This document shows, piece after piece, positions 1 through 6,838 of a stretch of 25,043 nt of DNA; positions within the stretch are counted from its first letter, which is position 1; each line of letters opens with the position of its first letter. The DNA is from Pseudomonadota bacterium. GTDB taxonomy: Bacteria; Chloroflexota; UBA6077; JAJPHF01. Made by a program: the position numbers and the translations under genes. The stretch spans positions 1 through 25,043 of the forward strand of contig JAJPHF010000126.1 in NCBI GenBank assembly GCA_021325365.1, written 5' to 3'. Under the pieces are notes generated by a model, which did not search any database, was not told the DNA's origin, and saw only the letters and a list, made by a program, of their open reading frames with translations.

Positions 1-126
1 AGAGGGAGCAACGGTAAGCGGTGACCGCTCGGGTGCCGCAGGGTCGCCGGTCCGGAGCCAACTAGCCAGGGGCCCGTGAGGCCTAACGAGTCGACAACGG
101 GTGCACGGCCTTTCTTTTTTCCTCCT
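1..126. other. Gene-free left edge
   Basis: No coding region or RNA could be supported here. A pyrimidine run (TTTCTTTTTTCC, about 111-122) lies just past the stop of the minus-strand acetyltransferase. It is purine-rich on that gene's sense strand, so it is not a U-tract terminator for it. It could end a plus-strand transcript entering from outside the window, but no convincing hairpin precedes it. Confidence 0.3.
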
Positions 127-669
127 CTACGCCTGCCACTCGGGAGCCAGCATCGCGTAGACCACCAGATCGACGTAATGGTCGTACAGCCACTCGGCGT
201 CGCGGAGCACGCCCTCCTGGCGGAAGCCGAGGCGCTCGGCGATGGCGCGGCTGCGGTGGTTGCCGGTCGCGGCGCGAATCTCCACGCGGTGCAGGCCCAG
301 GTCGCGGACGGCGTGGCTGACGAGCGCGCGGCAGGCGCGCGTTACGAGGCCGCGGCCCTGGTAGGCGGCGCCCAGCCAGTAGCCCAGGGCGCACGCGCGG
401 TTGGCCCAGTCGATCGGGTGCTGGCCGACCACGCCCGCCAGCTGGCCGTGCTGCCAGATGCCGTACTGCCCGCCACGCTTGTCGGCAAACTGCTGCTGGG
501 CCGCGCGCAAGAAGGCGCGGGTGGTGTTCGGCGACTGCTCCTTGTCGACCCAGGGGAGCCACTGCCGTAGGTAGGCGCGATTGGCGTCGATCAGCGCGTA
601 CAGCGGCGCCGCGTCGCGCTCCTCGAGCAGCCGTAGCGCCGCGCCATCCCCAAGCGTCCGTTCGCGCAC
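127..669 (-). CDS. GNAT family N-acetyltransferase (RimJ/RimL type)
   Basis: A 180-residue protein, the usual length for the RimJ/RimL/YdaF branch of the GNAT fold, which moves an acetyl group from acetyl-CoA to a protein N-terminus or small-molecule amine. The acetyl-CoA pyrophosphate-binding turn is visible as YQGRGLVTRAC in the middle of the protein. It is followed by the family-typical GNHRSRAIAERLGF segment (motif B region) and a C-terminal strand. There is no signal peptide, so it acts in the cytoplasm. The start is GTG at 669-667, chosen because AAAGGAG sits 6-7 bases upstream and the protein begins directly with the GNAT fold. It is transcribed alone and divergently from the fibronectin gene. 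The substrate cannot be told from sequence; antibiotic or ribosomal-protein acetylation are both possible. Family assignment is firm, function is not. Confidence 0.9.
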   Translation of the reverse strand: MRERTLGDGAALRLLEERDAAPLYALIDANRAYLRQWLPWVDKEQSPNTTRAFLRAAQQQFADKRGGQYGIWQHGQLAGVVGQHPIDWANRACALGYWLGAAYQGRGLVTRACRALVSHAVRDLGLHRVEIRAATGNHRSRAIAERLGFRQEGVLRDAEWLYDHYVDLVVYAMLAPEWQA

Positions 670-683
670 TGGCTGCTCCTTTC

Positions 684-710
684 GGCTCCGTGTCGATCAC
701 AATCGGAGCC
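684..710 (-). promoter_or_regulatory. Inverted repeat just upstream of the acetyltransferase RBS
   Basis: A perfect 7-bp inverted repeat, GGCTCCG (684-690) and CGGAGCC (704-710), separated by 13 bases. It lies immediately upstream of the AAAGGAG ribosome-binding site of the minus-strand GNAT gene. It could be an operator or a small leader hairpin. A candidate minus-strand -10 box (CATAAT, complement of 810-815) lies further upstream; no matching -35 was seen. Confidence 0.3.
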
Positions 711-750
711 GCTGACCGCGCCGGCGCTCGCGCCTGGTCCGCCGGACACA

Positions 751-785
751 ACTGTAACTTGATTCCGTAGGCGCAAGACTGTAAC
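751..785. repeat. Direct repeat ACTGTAAC, 27-bp period
   Basis: ACTGTAAC occurs at 751-758 and again at 778-785, each followed closely by TTGA (ACTGTAACTTGA and ACTGTAACGTTGA). Both copies sit in the divergent intergenic region between the GNAT gene and the fibronectin gene. Two spaced copies of an AT-richer octamer in such GC-rich DNA suggest a transcription-factor site, but nothing identifies the factor. Confidence 0.3.
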
Positions 786-829
786 GTTGAGCGCCCGGCA
801 ACGTTTGACATTATGGAGGGGGCGCGGGA

Positions 830-899
830 AGGCGAGGTAGGCGCTCCGCCTACCTCGCCTCCTCCTGGGAGGGGTCCCCGGCCGTGCCGGCGGCCGGGG
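830..899. other. Two tandem strong hairpins in a 530-bp gene-free region
   Basis: The gene-free stretch 670-1199 holds two hairpins. The first (830-860) is a perfect 14-bp stem, AGGCGAGGTAGGCG pairing with its complement around a 3-base loop. The second (876-899) is a 9-bp stem, CCCCGGCCG/CGGCCGGGG, with a 6-base loop, followed by CCTCTATCATAG. A perfect TTGACA lies upstream at 805-810, without a clear -10 box at normal spacing. The flanking genes diverge, so these are not their terminators. They could be the fold of a small RNA, a 5' leader structure or a repeat remnant. The rest of 900-1199 shows no further gene. Confidence 0.4.
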
Positions 900-1199
900 C
901 CTCTATCATAGCAGCATTCGCGCGGGCGCCGCTCGCTTCCCGCGCGCCGTTCGCCCGCCCTGTGTCTCCTCGCCGCGCCCGCTAGGCTGCCGGCCTCGGT
1001 TGGTGGGTAGTTTGCATGCCCACTATCTCTGCCCGAGTGCTTCGGGGCCGTGTGACCCCGCCGTAGCGCGCCTGTGACTGCTTCGTAGCCGGCGCGCCCT
1101 GCCGAGCGCGCCGCGCGCCGTCCTACGATAGCCCCGAGTCTCTTGTAGAAGGGTTTTCTGGCCGCCGACCGCGGCAGGAGGCCCGGGGAGGGCGAGGGG

Positions 1200-2960
1200 A
1201 TGCGGCGAGGAGTGCAGCGGGCGGCGCTCGCGATGGCGGCGGCGTGCGCGGTCGGGGGCGTGCCCGCGGCACGGCCGGCCGGCGCGGCGCTGGCGCAAGC
1301 GTGCCAGGTGGAGCTAACGGTCGACCAGCCGACCGAGGGCGCCGAGGTGAGCGCCCGCCAACGGATCGCCGGCTGGGCCGTGGACCGGGCGGCTGCCAGC
1401 GGCACGGGCATCGAGGCGGTCCGCGTGGCGCTCGATCCGGCGCCCGACGGCGGCGACGACCAACTGTACATGCCGCTGGTGTACGGGGTGCCGCGGGCCG
1501 ACGTCGCCTACACGCTGGGCAATCCGCGCTTTGCCATCTCGGGCTTCGCGCAGGACTGGGCCGCGGTCGGCACGCCGCCGGGGCGCCACCGCCTCGTCGT
1601 GCAGGCGAAGAGCGCCTGCGGCTGGACGAGCGTGACGCGCAACGTGCGGATCAGTGCCACGCCGCCGAGCGCCGACACGATCCAGGAAGTGCCGGTGCGG
1701 CTGCCGGCCGACGACCTGCTGCCGTTGCCGACGGTGCCGTCCTCCGGGCTTGCGGCTGGCACGTCGCCGCTCGACCGCACGCCGCCCGTGCCCCTCGCCT
1801 TGACCCGGCCCCACTTCGCGCTGAACGCTAACGCCACCGGGCCGACCTCGGTCACGCTCTCCTGGGACGCGGCGCCGGGCGCGGTGCGCTACAACGTCTA
1901 CGCGGCCGACGAGGCGACGGCAGATCAGGCGGCGCCGGGCCCCGCGGCCGCCACGCGCACCCTGGGGGTGAGCGGGCTGCGCCGCGTGCAGAGCGACGTT
2001 ACCGACACCTCGACGACGCTCGCCAACCTCAACTCCGGCGACCCCTATCGCTTTACCGTCCGGGCGGTGGGCGAGAGCGGCACTGAGATCGGCGCCTCGG
2101 ACGTGGCGCGGGTAACGCTGCCGCCGGGCGGTAGCACCACGCTGACCGCCAATGTCACGAACGACTCGGTGGCGCTGAGCTGGGCGGCGGTGCCGAACGC
2201 GGTGAGCTACGCCGTGCAGGCGAGCGCCGCGGACGGGCCGCTGGTGCCCGATCCCGACCGCACCAGCCTGACGGGCACCTCGGTCAGCGTCGACCACCTG
2301 TCGCCGGGCACCTACACGTTCCAGATCGCCGCGCGCGACGCCGCGGGCGGCCGCATCGCCCAGTCGAACCGCGTGCAGGCCGTGGTCGACGGCGCGGGCG
2401 GCGCCGTGTCGACCCTGCTCTCCGCGGCAAACGCGGGCGCGCCGACCGTCGCGGGGCCGGGCATGGGCGCGTCGGCCGGGCCACCGCTGCCGGGCGTCCC
2501 GCCGGGGGTCGGGCCAGGGATGGGCGGGCCGCCGGCGGTCGGGCCGGGCATGGGCCTGCCGCCACCGCCCGGCGGGATGGCGCCGCCCGCCGGGCTCGCT
2601 GTGCCACCCGCCGCCGGGCCGGGGGGCGTGCCGCCCGCCGCCGCGGGACCGGGGGGCGTGCTGCCAGCCGCCGCGGGGACGCCCGGGGGCGCGGGCGTGG
2701 GCTTCCCCTTGAACCTGTCGCGCACGGGCGCCGACAGCGTGCGCCTGGAGTGGCCGGTGCTACCGGGCGCGGTCAGCTATGCCGTGTTCCAGGCGCAGGG
2801 CTCAACGCCGCTGGCCTTCGCCTACAACACGGACCGCCCCTACACCACGCTCTCCGGGCTCACCAATCCGGCCGGCTACACGTTCCAGGTGCACGCGCGC
2901 AACCTCAACGACCAGGACCTCGCCACCTCGGTGACGGTGACGATCCCGCCGAGCCAGTAG
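1200..2960 (+). CDS. Secreted Ig-like / fibronectin type III protein with Gly-Pro-Met linker
   Basis: A 586-residue exported protein. It opens with a signal peptide (about residues 1-34, MRRG then an Ala-rich core, ALAQA before Cys35). Residues ~36-155 form an Ig-like domain of the kind seen in bacterial envelope proteins (QRIAGWAVD, YGVPRADVAY, GRHRLVVQAKSACGW). Its two Cys residues may form a disulfide. Three fibronectin III-like domains follow: ~200-310 (VTLSWDAAPGAVRYNVYA), ~312-398 (VALSWAAVPNAVSYAVQAS) and ~505-585 (VRLEWPVLPGAVSYAVFQA). A low-complexity linker at ~415-500 separates the second from the third. No sortase motif, C-terminal membrane anchor or catalytic domain is visible, so a structural or adhesive envelope role is likely. 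The ATG at 1200 has GGGGAGGG upstream. The EpsI-like gene follows at 101 bp on the same strand and may be cotranscribed. Confidence 0.82.
   Translation: MRRGVQRAALAMAAACAVGGVPAARPAGAALAQACQVELTVDQPTEGAEVSARQRIAGWAVDRAAASGTGIEAVRVALDPAPDGGDDQLYMPLVYGVPRADVAYTLGNPRFAISGFAQDWAAVGTPPGRHRLVVQAKSACGWTSVTRNVRISATPPSADTIQEVPVRLPADDLLPLPTVPSSGLAAGTSPLDRTPPVPLALTRPHFALNANATGPTSVTLSWDAAPGAVRYNVYAADEATADQAAPGPAAATRTLGVSGLRRVQSDVTDTSTTLANLNSGDPYRFTVRAVGESGTEIGASDVARVTLPPGGSTTLTANVTNDSVALSWAAVPNAVSYAVQASAADGPLVPDPDRTSLTGTSVSVDHLSPGTYTFQIAARDAAGGRIAQSNRVQAVVDGAGGAVSTLLSAANAGAPTVAGPGMGASAGPPLPGVPPGVGPGMGGPPAVGPGMGLPPPPGGMAPPAGLAVPPAAGPGGVPPAAAGPGGVLPAAAGTPGGAGVGFPLNLSRTGADSVRLEWPVLPGAVSYAVFQAQGSTPLAFAYNTDRPYTTLSGLTNPAGYTFQVHARNLNDQDLATSVTVTIPPSQ
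2442..2700 (+). repeat. Low-complexity coding repeats (GPGMG and GPGGV-PAAA)
   Basis: Inside the fibronectin gene, three spaced GPGMG units (the first at 2454-2468) are followed by repeated GPGGV(P/L)PAAA units, giving a Gly/Pro/Met/Ala-rich flexible spacer between two fibronectin domains. The DNA copies are similar but not identical. Such tracts can change length by slippage, so repeat number may vary between strains. Confidence 0.6.
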
Positions 2961-3019
2961 CCCAAGCCACGCCGATGGCACGCGTCGTGCAGACGCGACG
3001 GCCAAGCGGGCAAGCGAAA

Positions 3020-3039
3020 TGGCGGTTGTCGGACCGCCA
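3020..3039 (+). other. Small hairpin upstream of the EpsI-like gene
   Basis: TGGCGGT (3020-3026) pairs with ACCGCCA (3033-3039) around a 6-base loop. It lies in the 101-bp gap between the fibronectin gene and the EpsI-like gene. There is no U-tract, so it is more likely an intercistronic structure than a terminator. Confidence 0.3.
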
Positions 3040-3061
3040 CACACTGTAAGCTGTGGGTACT

Positions 3062-3940
3062 ATGAAACGCTTACACATCATCTCACGCGCGTTGCTGTTG
3101 ATGGCGCTCGCGGTGGGCGCGCTGGGCCTGCCGCGGACGGCCCTCGCGCAGCTCCCGACCACCGACAACTATTACGTCATGGACCGCGAAGCGTACTCGC
3201 GCACCGCCGATACCCGGCTGGTCCGCACAACCTACGACTTGGAGGACGGCCCCAACCTGCTGGACTTCCCGCTGCAGCTTGGCGACTGGGTGGGCCAGGA
3301 CCTGCCGATCACGAACGAGGAGACGTTCCCGACCCTCGACGCCGACTACATCGTGTACCGCGGCTACCGGCGCGACGCTGACGGGGGCATGGTGATCTTC
3401 AGCCTGGTCGGCGGCTCGAAAGGGCAGAGCTTCCACCACCCGCTCGTTTGCTATGAGTGGGCGCACTGGGCGACCGAGGACCTGGGCACCACGACGGTGC
3501 CGGCGCCCGGGACCGACGTCGTGGTGCGCGAGGTCGTCGGCGTGGACCCGGACGGGCCGCGCCAGATCGACTTCAGCTTCTATCTCTGGCCGGACGACAA
3601 CCGCGACTGGGGCGAGGGCGCCACGCAGGTGCGTGTGACCGGCATCGCCTACGACGGCGACGAGAAGGCGACGGGCTGGGCGCGCGACTTCACGAGCCTC
3701 TTGTTCGCCGACGCGAAGGTGCCCGATACGCTGGGTCCGCTCGGGCCGACCGGCACCGAGGTGGCGCCCCCGCCGCTGGCGCCCGAGGACACCGGGGCCG
3801 CGCCGCCCGAGGCGCCCGAGGTCGCCCCGGCGCCCGACGACCAGCCGCTCGTCCCGCTCCCCGGCGAGCCGCCCGCGGCGCCGAGCGAGGAGGCCCCGGC
3901 CGCGCCGAGCGACCAGCCGGCGGACAATTCGGGCGACTAA
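3062..3940 (+). CDS. EpsI-like (DUF3485) exported protein with acidic Pro/Ala tail
   Basis: A 292-residue protein. A signal peptide (MKRLHIISR, hydrophobic stretch, AxA site near residue 29) is followed by a domain resembling EpsI, the exosortase-associated family. The match rests on FPLQLGDWVGQDLPI (~69-83), DADYIVYRGYRR (~93-104) and especially FHHPLVCYEWAHW (~124-136), which parallels the family's H-P-x-x-C-Y...W signature with Cys130. In known systems EpsI is fused to or encoded beside an exosortase and acts at the outer membrane side in polysaccharide or sorting pathways. No exosortase is in this window. The last ~70 residues are a disordered Pro/Ala/Glu/Asp tail not typical of the family. 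ATG 3062 is preferred over an in-frame GTG at 3053 because it gives a clean signal peptide; neither has a strong RBS. Family call is a motif-based inference. Confidence 0.7.
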   Translation: MKRLHIISRALLLMALAVGALGLPRTALAQLPTTDNYYVMDREAYSRTADTRLVRTTYDLEDGPNLLDFPLQLGDWVGQDLPITNEETFPTLDADYIVYRGYRRDADGGMVIFSLVGGSKGQSFHHPLVCYEWAHWATEDLGTTTVPAPGTDVVVREVVGVDPDGPRQIDFSFYLWPDDNRDWGEGATQVRVTGIAYDGDEKATGWARDFTSLLFADAKVPDTLGPLGPTGTEVAPPPLAPEDTGAAPPEAPEVAPAPDDQPLVPLPGEPPAAPSEEAPAAPSDQPADNSGD

Positions 3941-3970
3941 GCCTGCCGGCCTGAACAGCAGCGTCTGACT

Positions 3971-4015
3971 GAGGACGGTGGGCGGTGCGGCGCGGCCACA
4001 CCGCCCACCGTCCTC
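3971..4015. terminator. Bidirectional terminator-like hairpin
   Basis: A perfect 17-bp stem, GAGGACGGTGGGCGGTG (3971-3987) with its complement at 3999-4015, around an 11-base loop. It sits exactly between the convergent EpsI-like gene (ends 3940) and DUF1501 gene (ends 4026). The stem strength and position argue for a shared terminator. Neither side has a long U-tract, which is common in GC-rich genomes. Confidence 0.7.
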
Positions 4016-4025
4016 GGAACCCCCC

Positions 4026-5264
4026 TTAGCTCAGGAAATCCAGCAGCGGGTACGACGCGCCGAGAACGGGCTCGGCGCTGGCGCCCAGCCAGCGCTCCAG
4101 CGCGGTGGCGTAGACGGCGCGGAAGTCGACCTGGTAGCGCAGGTCGCCGTTGTCGAGGTCGTCGAGCGGCGGCTGAGTGCCGTAAAGGCCGCCCTTGAGC
4201 CCGGCTCCCAGCAGGAACATCGGCTCGGCCGTGCCGTGGTCCGTGCCCTGACTGCCGTTCTCGTGTACGCGGCGCCCGAACTCCGAGAAGGTCATGGTCA
4301 GGACCTGGTCGGCCTTGCCCATCGCTTCCAGGTCGTTCTGGAACGCATCGAGGCCGGTGGCAAGCTGGTCGAGCAGGCGCTGCTGGGTGTTCTTCTGGTT
4401 CGCGTGCGTGTCGAAGCCGCCAATCTGGACGTAGTAGACGCGCGCGCCGAGATCCCCGGCGATCAGGCGGGCCACCGCCTTCAGTCCCTGGGCGAAGCCG
4501 TTCTCGGGATAGCTGATCGGCGTCTGCCAGGCGCCGGCCACGCGCTGTAGCTCGTCGGTGCTGGCGAGTGCGTTCAGCGACTGCTGGCCCAGGAAGTCAG
4601 CGTAGGGGCGGATGGCCTCGTGGCGGGCGTCCAGCTCCTGGAGCGTCTGGATCTTGGCGTCGCGGTCGGCGGGCCAGCGCGGGTCGGTCTGGAAGCGGTA
4701 ACCGTCCAGGCTGGAGAGGGCGGGCACGAAGACGCTCTCGGTCCAGAAGGCGCGGGGGAGCGCCTGGCCCACGGCTACGCCGCCCGCCTGGCTGCCCGCG
4801 CTGCACTGGCACCCCGCGAGGTAGCGGCCGAGCCAGCCGCTCTGGGAGTAAGCGACCGGGTCGGCGGTCTGCCAGATGTCCATCGAGCGGAAGTGCGAGC
4901 GATCGGGATTGGGGTAGCCGACGCCGCGCACGACGGCCAGCTGGCCGGCGTCGAAGCGGGCCTTGAGCGGCGCGAGCGCTGGGTGGAGCGCCAGCGTGTC
5001 GTCGAGCGGCAAGACCTCGCTCTCAGGCAGGCCAAGCTGAGGCCGGAGCTGACTGTAGAGCGGGTCGCGGTACGGGATCACCGTGTTCAGGCCGTCGTTG
5101 CCGCCGCTGAGCTGGACGACCACGAGGGCGCCGCGGCTGGTGACGCTCGGCGCGACGCCCATCTCGGGCGTGGCGCGGCCGGTCTTGGCCAGGAACGCGG
5201 GGGCGGCGACGCCGATGGTGACGAGCATCAGGCCCTTGCTCAGGAACTCACGACGCGTCGGCAT
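4026..5264 (-). CDS. DUF1501 domain protein, Tat-exported
   Basis: A 412-residue protein with a twin-arginine signal (TRREFLSKG at residues 3-11, hydrophobic core, AKTGRA cleavage region). The mature part carries the DUF1501 hallmarks: VVQLSGGNDGLNTVIPYRD near the N-terminus, HFRSMDIWQT, GGFDTHANQ, and the C-terminal TFSEFGRRVHENGSQGTDHG followed by LGAGLKGGLYG. DUF1501 belongs to the alkaline-phosphatase/sulfatase-like superfamily by fold, but its activity is not established. Tat export suggests folding, perhaps with a metal, before secretion. ATG at 5264 has AAAGGA upstream. It is the second gene of a pair: DUF1800 ends 29 bp before it. Such pairs recur in Planctomycetes, Chloroflexota and others, pointing to a shared extracytoplasmic task. 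Confidence 0.93.
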   Translation of the reverse strand: MPTRREFLSKGLMLVTIGVAAPAFLAKTGRATPEMGVAPSVTSRGALVVVQLSGGNDGLNTVIPYRDPLYSQLRPQLGLPESEVLPLDDTLALHPALAPLKARFDAGQLAVVRGVGYPNPDRSHFRSMDIWQTADPVAYSQSGWLGRYLAGCQCSAGSQAGGVAVGQALPRAFWTESVFVPALSSLDGYRFQTDPRWPADRDAKIQTLQELDARHEAIRPYADFLGQQSLNALASTDELQRVAGAWQTPISYPENGFAQGLKAVARLIAGDLGARVYYVQIGGFDTHANQKNTQQRLLDQLATGLDAFQNDLEAMGKADQVLTMTFSEFGRRVHENGSQGTDHGTAEPMFLLGAGLKGGLYGTQPPLDDLDNGDLRYQVDFRAVYATALERWLGASAEPVLGASYPLLDFLS

Positions 5265-5293
5265 GTTCTGTTCCTTTACCTAACAACGGGGCG

Positions 5294-6604
5294 CTAGCCC
5301 AGCTGATACAGCGGGCCGGCCATCACGAGGTGGGCCAGGCCGCGGATCGTCCGGTCCGCGGCATTCGGGTTGGCCGCCAGGTCGCCCCCCTGGTGGGCGT
5401 AGTCGAGCAGGGCAGCCCGGCTGCTGGCCGGCAAGTCCCCGTCCAGGAACTGCTCGGCGAAGTGGTCGACGAGGGCGTCCGGCGTCCGATACGTCTGCGC
5501 GAGCGCGGCGGCGTCGAGGTAGCTCTGGTCGCCGCGCGCGGTGGCCAGGCGGTTGGCGAAGTTGGCGCGCTCGAGCACCGTCATGGCGTTGATCCAGGCG
5601 GGGCCGCCGTCCCACCCCTTGACGCTCGGCGGGTTCAGCAGGTCTTGACCCATGCGCCGCAGCACTGCCGGGAGGTCGCGCGGCAGCGCCTGCGCGTCGA
5701 GCGCCTTCACGACGCCGAGGGTGAATTCAACAGGGCTCTTGATGTGCGCGTGGTAGGCGCGCTCGCTGCGGAACTCGGGGGCGTGCAGGATGGCGCCGAC
5801 GAGCGTGCGGAGGTCGTAGCCGCTGTCGCGGAAGACGCCGCCCAGGCTGTCGATCACCTGGGGCTCCGGATCGTCGTAGGCGAAGAAGCGGAAGAGCTTG
5901 CCGGCCAGGTAGGACGCCGCGGCCGGCTGGTCGAGGATGGCGTCGATCACGCCATCGCCGTCGAGATTGCCCGTGTGGCCGAGGACGGTCTTGACGTCGT
6001 CGTCGTGCTGGCGGGGCGTCACCGTGAACGTGAGGTCGCGGTTGACGGTCCAGCCGGTGAAGGCGCGAGCCGCCTCCTTCACGTCGGCTTCGCTGTAGTT
6101 GCCGATGCCGAGCGTGAACAGCTCCATCAGCTCGCGGGCGTAGTTCTCGTTCGGGGCGCCCTTCCGGTTCAGACGGTTGTCCAGGTAGGCGAGCATGGCC
6201 GGATCACGGCTGATGCCGCGCAAGAGGTCGCGCCAGTTGCCGAGCGCCTGCTCGCGAAACAGGGCGAGCTGCCGCTGGAACAGCGCGGGCGCGCGCGGCC
6301 CGCCGACCTTCGACACGGCCGAGGTGAGGTGGCCGTGCCAGAAGAGAACCATCTTCTCCTGCAGCGGGCGCGCGGTCAGGAGCATGCGGTAGAGCCAGGC
6401 GAGCCGCAGGCCCTCGATCTTGCTCTGATCCAGGTCGAGGGCGGCGATCTGCGCGTCCACGTCGTCGGGCACGCGCTCGGGGTGCAGCAGCCGCTCGACG
6501 GTGGCGTCGTAGCCGAGCCCCACGGCGGCGTCGAGCTCGGCGGGGGTGGCGCCGAACCCCGCCCGCCGCAAGAGGTGCGCTAGCTCGCGCCGTGTTTGGT
6601 CCAT
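5294..6604 (-). CDS. DUF1800 domain protein
   Basis: A 436-residue protein matching DUF1800 over its full length. Visible signatures are the N-terminal LAHLLRRAGFGATPAELD, KMVLFWHGHLTSAV, NYARELMELFTLGIG with EAARAFTGWTV, and the C-terminal PSVKGWDGGPAWINAMT. The reading frame stays open upstream to 6799. The ATG at 6604 was chosen because AGGAGG lies 8 bases before it and homologous proteins begin with the same LLRRAGFG segment; the upstream 65 residues look like random GC-rich translation. No signal peptide is evident, which is odd beside a Tat-exported partner, so it may be carried out with DUF1501 or stay inside. It is the first gene of the pair. Biochemical function is unknown for the family. 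Confidence 0.93.
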   Translation of the reverse strand: MDQTRRELAHLLRRAGFGATPAELDAAVGLGYDATVERLLHPERVPDDVDAQIAALDLDQSKIEGLRLAWLYRMLLTARPLQEKMVLFWHGHLTSAVSKVGGPRAPALFQRQLALFREQALGNWRDLLRGISRDPAMLAYLDNRLNRKGAPNENYARELMELFTLGIGNYSEADVKEAARAFTGWTVNRDLTFTVTPRQHDDDVKTVLGHTGNLDGDGVIDAILDQPAAASYLAGKLFRFFAYDDPEPQVIDSLGGVFRDSGYDLRTLVGAILHAPEFRSERAYHAHIKSPVEFTLGVVKALDAQALPRDLPAVLRRMGQDLLNPPSVKGWDGGPAWINAMTVLERANFANRLATARGDQSYLDAAALAQTYRTPDALVDHFAEQFLDGDLPASSRAALLDYAHQGGDLAANPNAADRTIRGLAHLVMAGPLYQLG

Positions 6605-6838
6605 GTGCGGTCCTCCTTGCCTGCTGCCATGCCTGGCCGCTGCTCCGCGGCGACTCCAGCGCGCGGCCCAGTCCCCGGCCGCCTGCCCGTCCGGCGCGCC
6701 CGTGCCCCCACGTGTGAGCGGCCGCGAGGCGTGCGCCCCACCGGGGCACCAGCCGGATGCGCTAGCGTAGACACGACTGGGGCGGGATTTGGGTTTCACA
6801 CACGCGTCGCCCCCGATGATATTCGGCGGGCGGCGATG
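6605..6838. other. Intergenic region before the DUF1800 pair
   Basis: A 234-bp gap between two minus-strand genes, the MFS exporter (ends 6839) and DUF1800. It carries the strong AGGAGG ribosome-binding site of DUF1800 just above 6604. No clear -35/-10 pair, hairpin or small gene was seen. Confidence 0.4.

Noticed and set aside
1290..1310. Lipobox in the fibronectin protein (ALAQAC)
   Set aside because: The -3 residue is Ala rather than Leu, Val or Ile and -2 is Gln, so ordinary signal peptidase cleavage is more likely. The Cys can pair with the later Cys of the Ig-like domain.
83..1471. Long minus-strand reading frame of 462 codons
   Set aside because: It overlaps the GNAT gene and the fibronectin start in other frames. 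Its translation is Arg/Ala/Pro-rich without any domain, a usual shadow in very GC-rich DNA.
5330..6583. 417-codon plus-strand frame opposite DUF1800
   Set aside because: It is a mirror of a well-supported DUF1800 gene and has no motif of its own. Long antisense frames are expected at this GC content.
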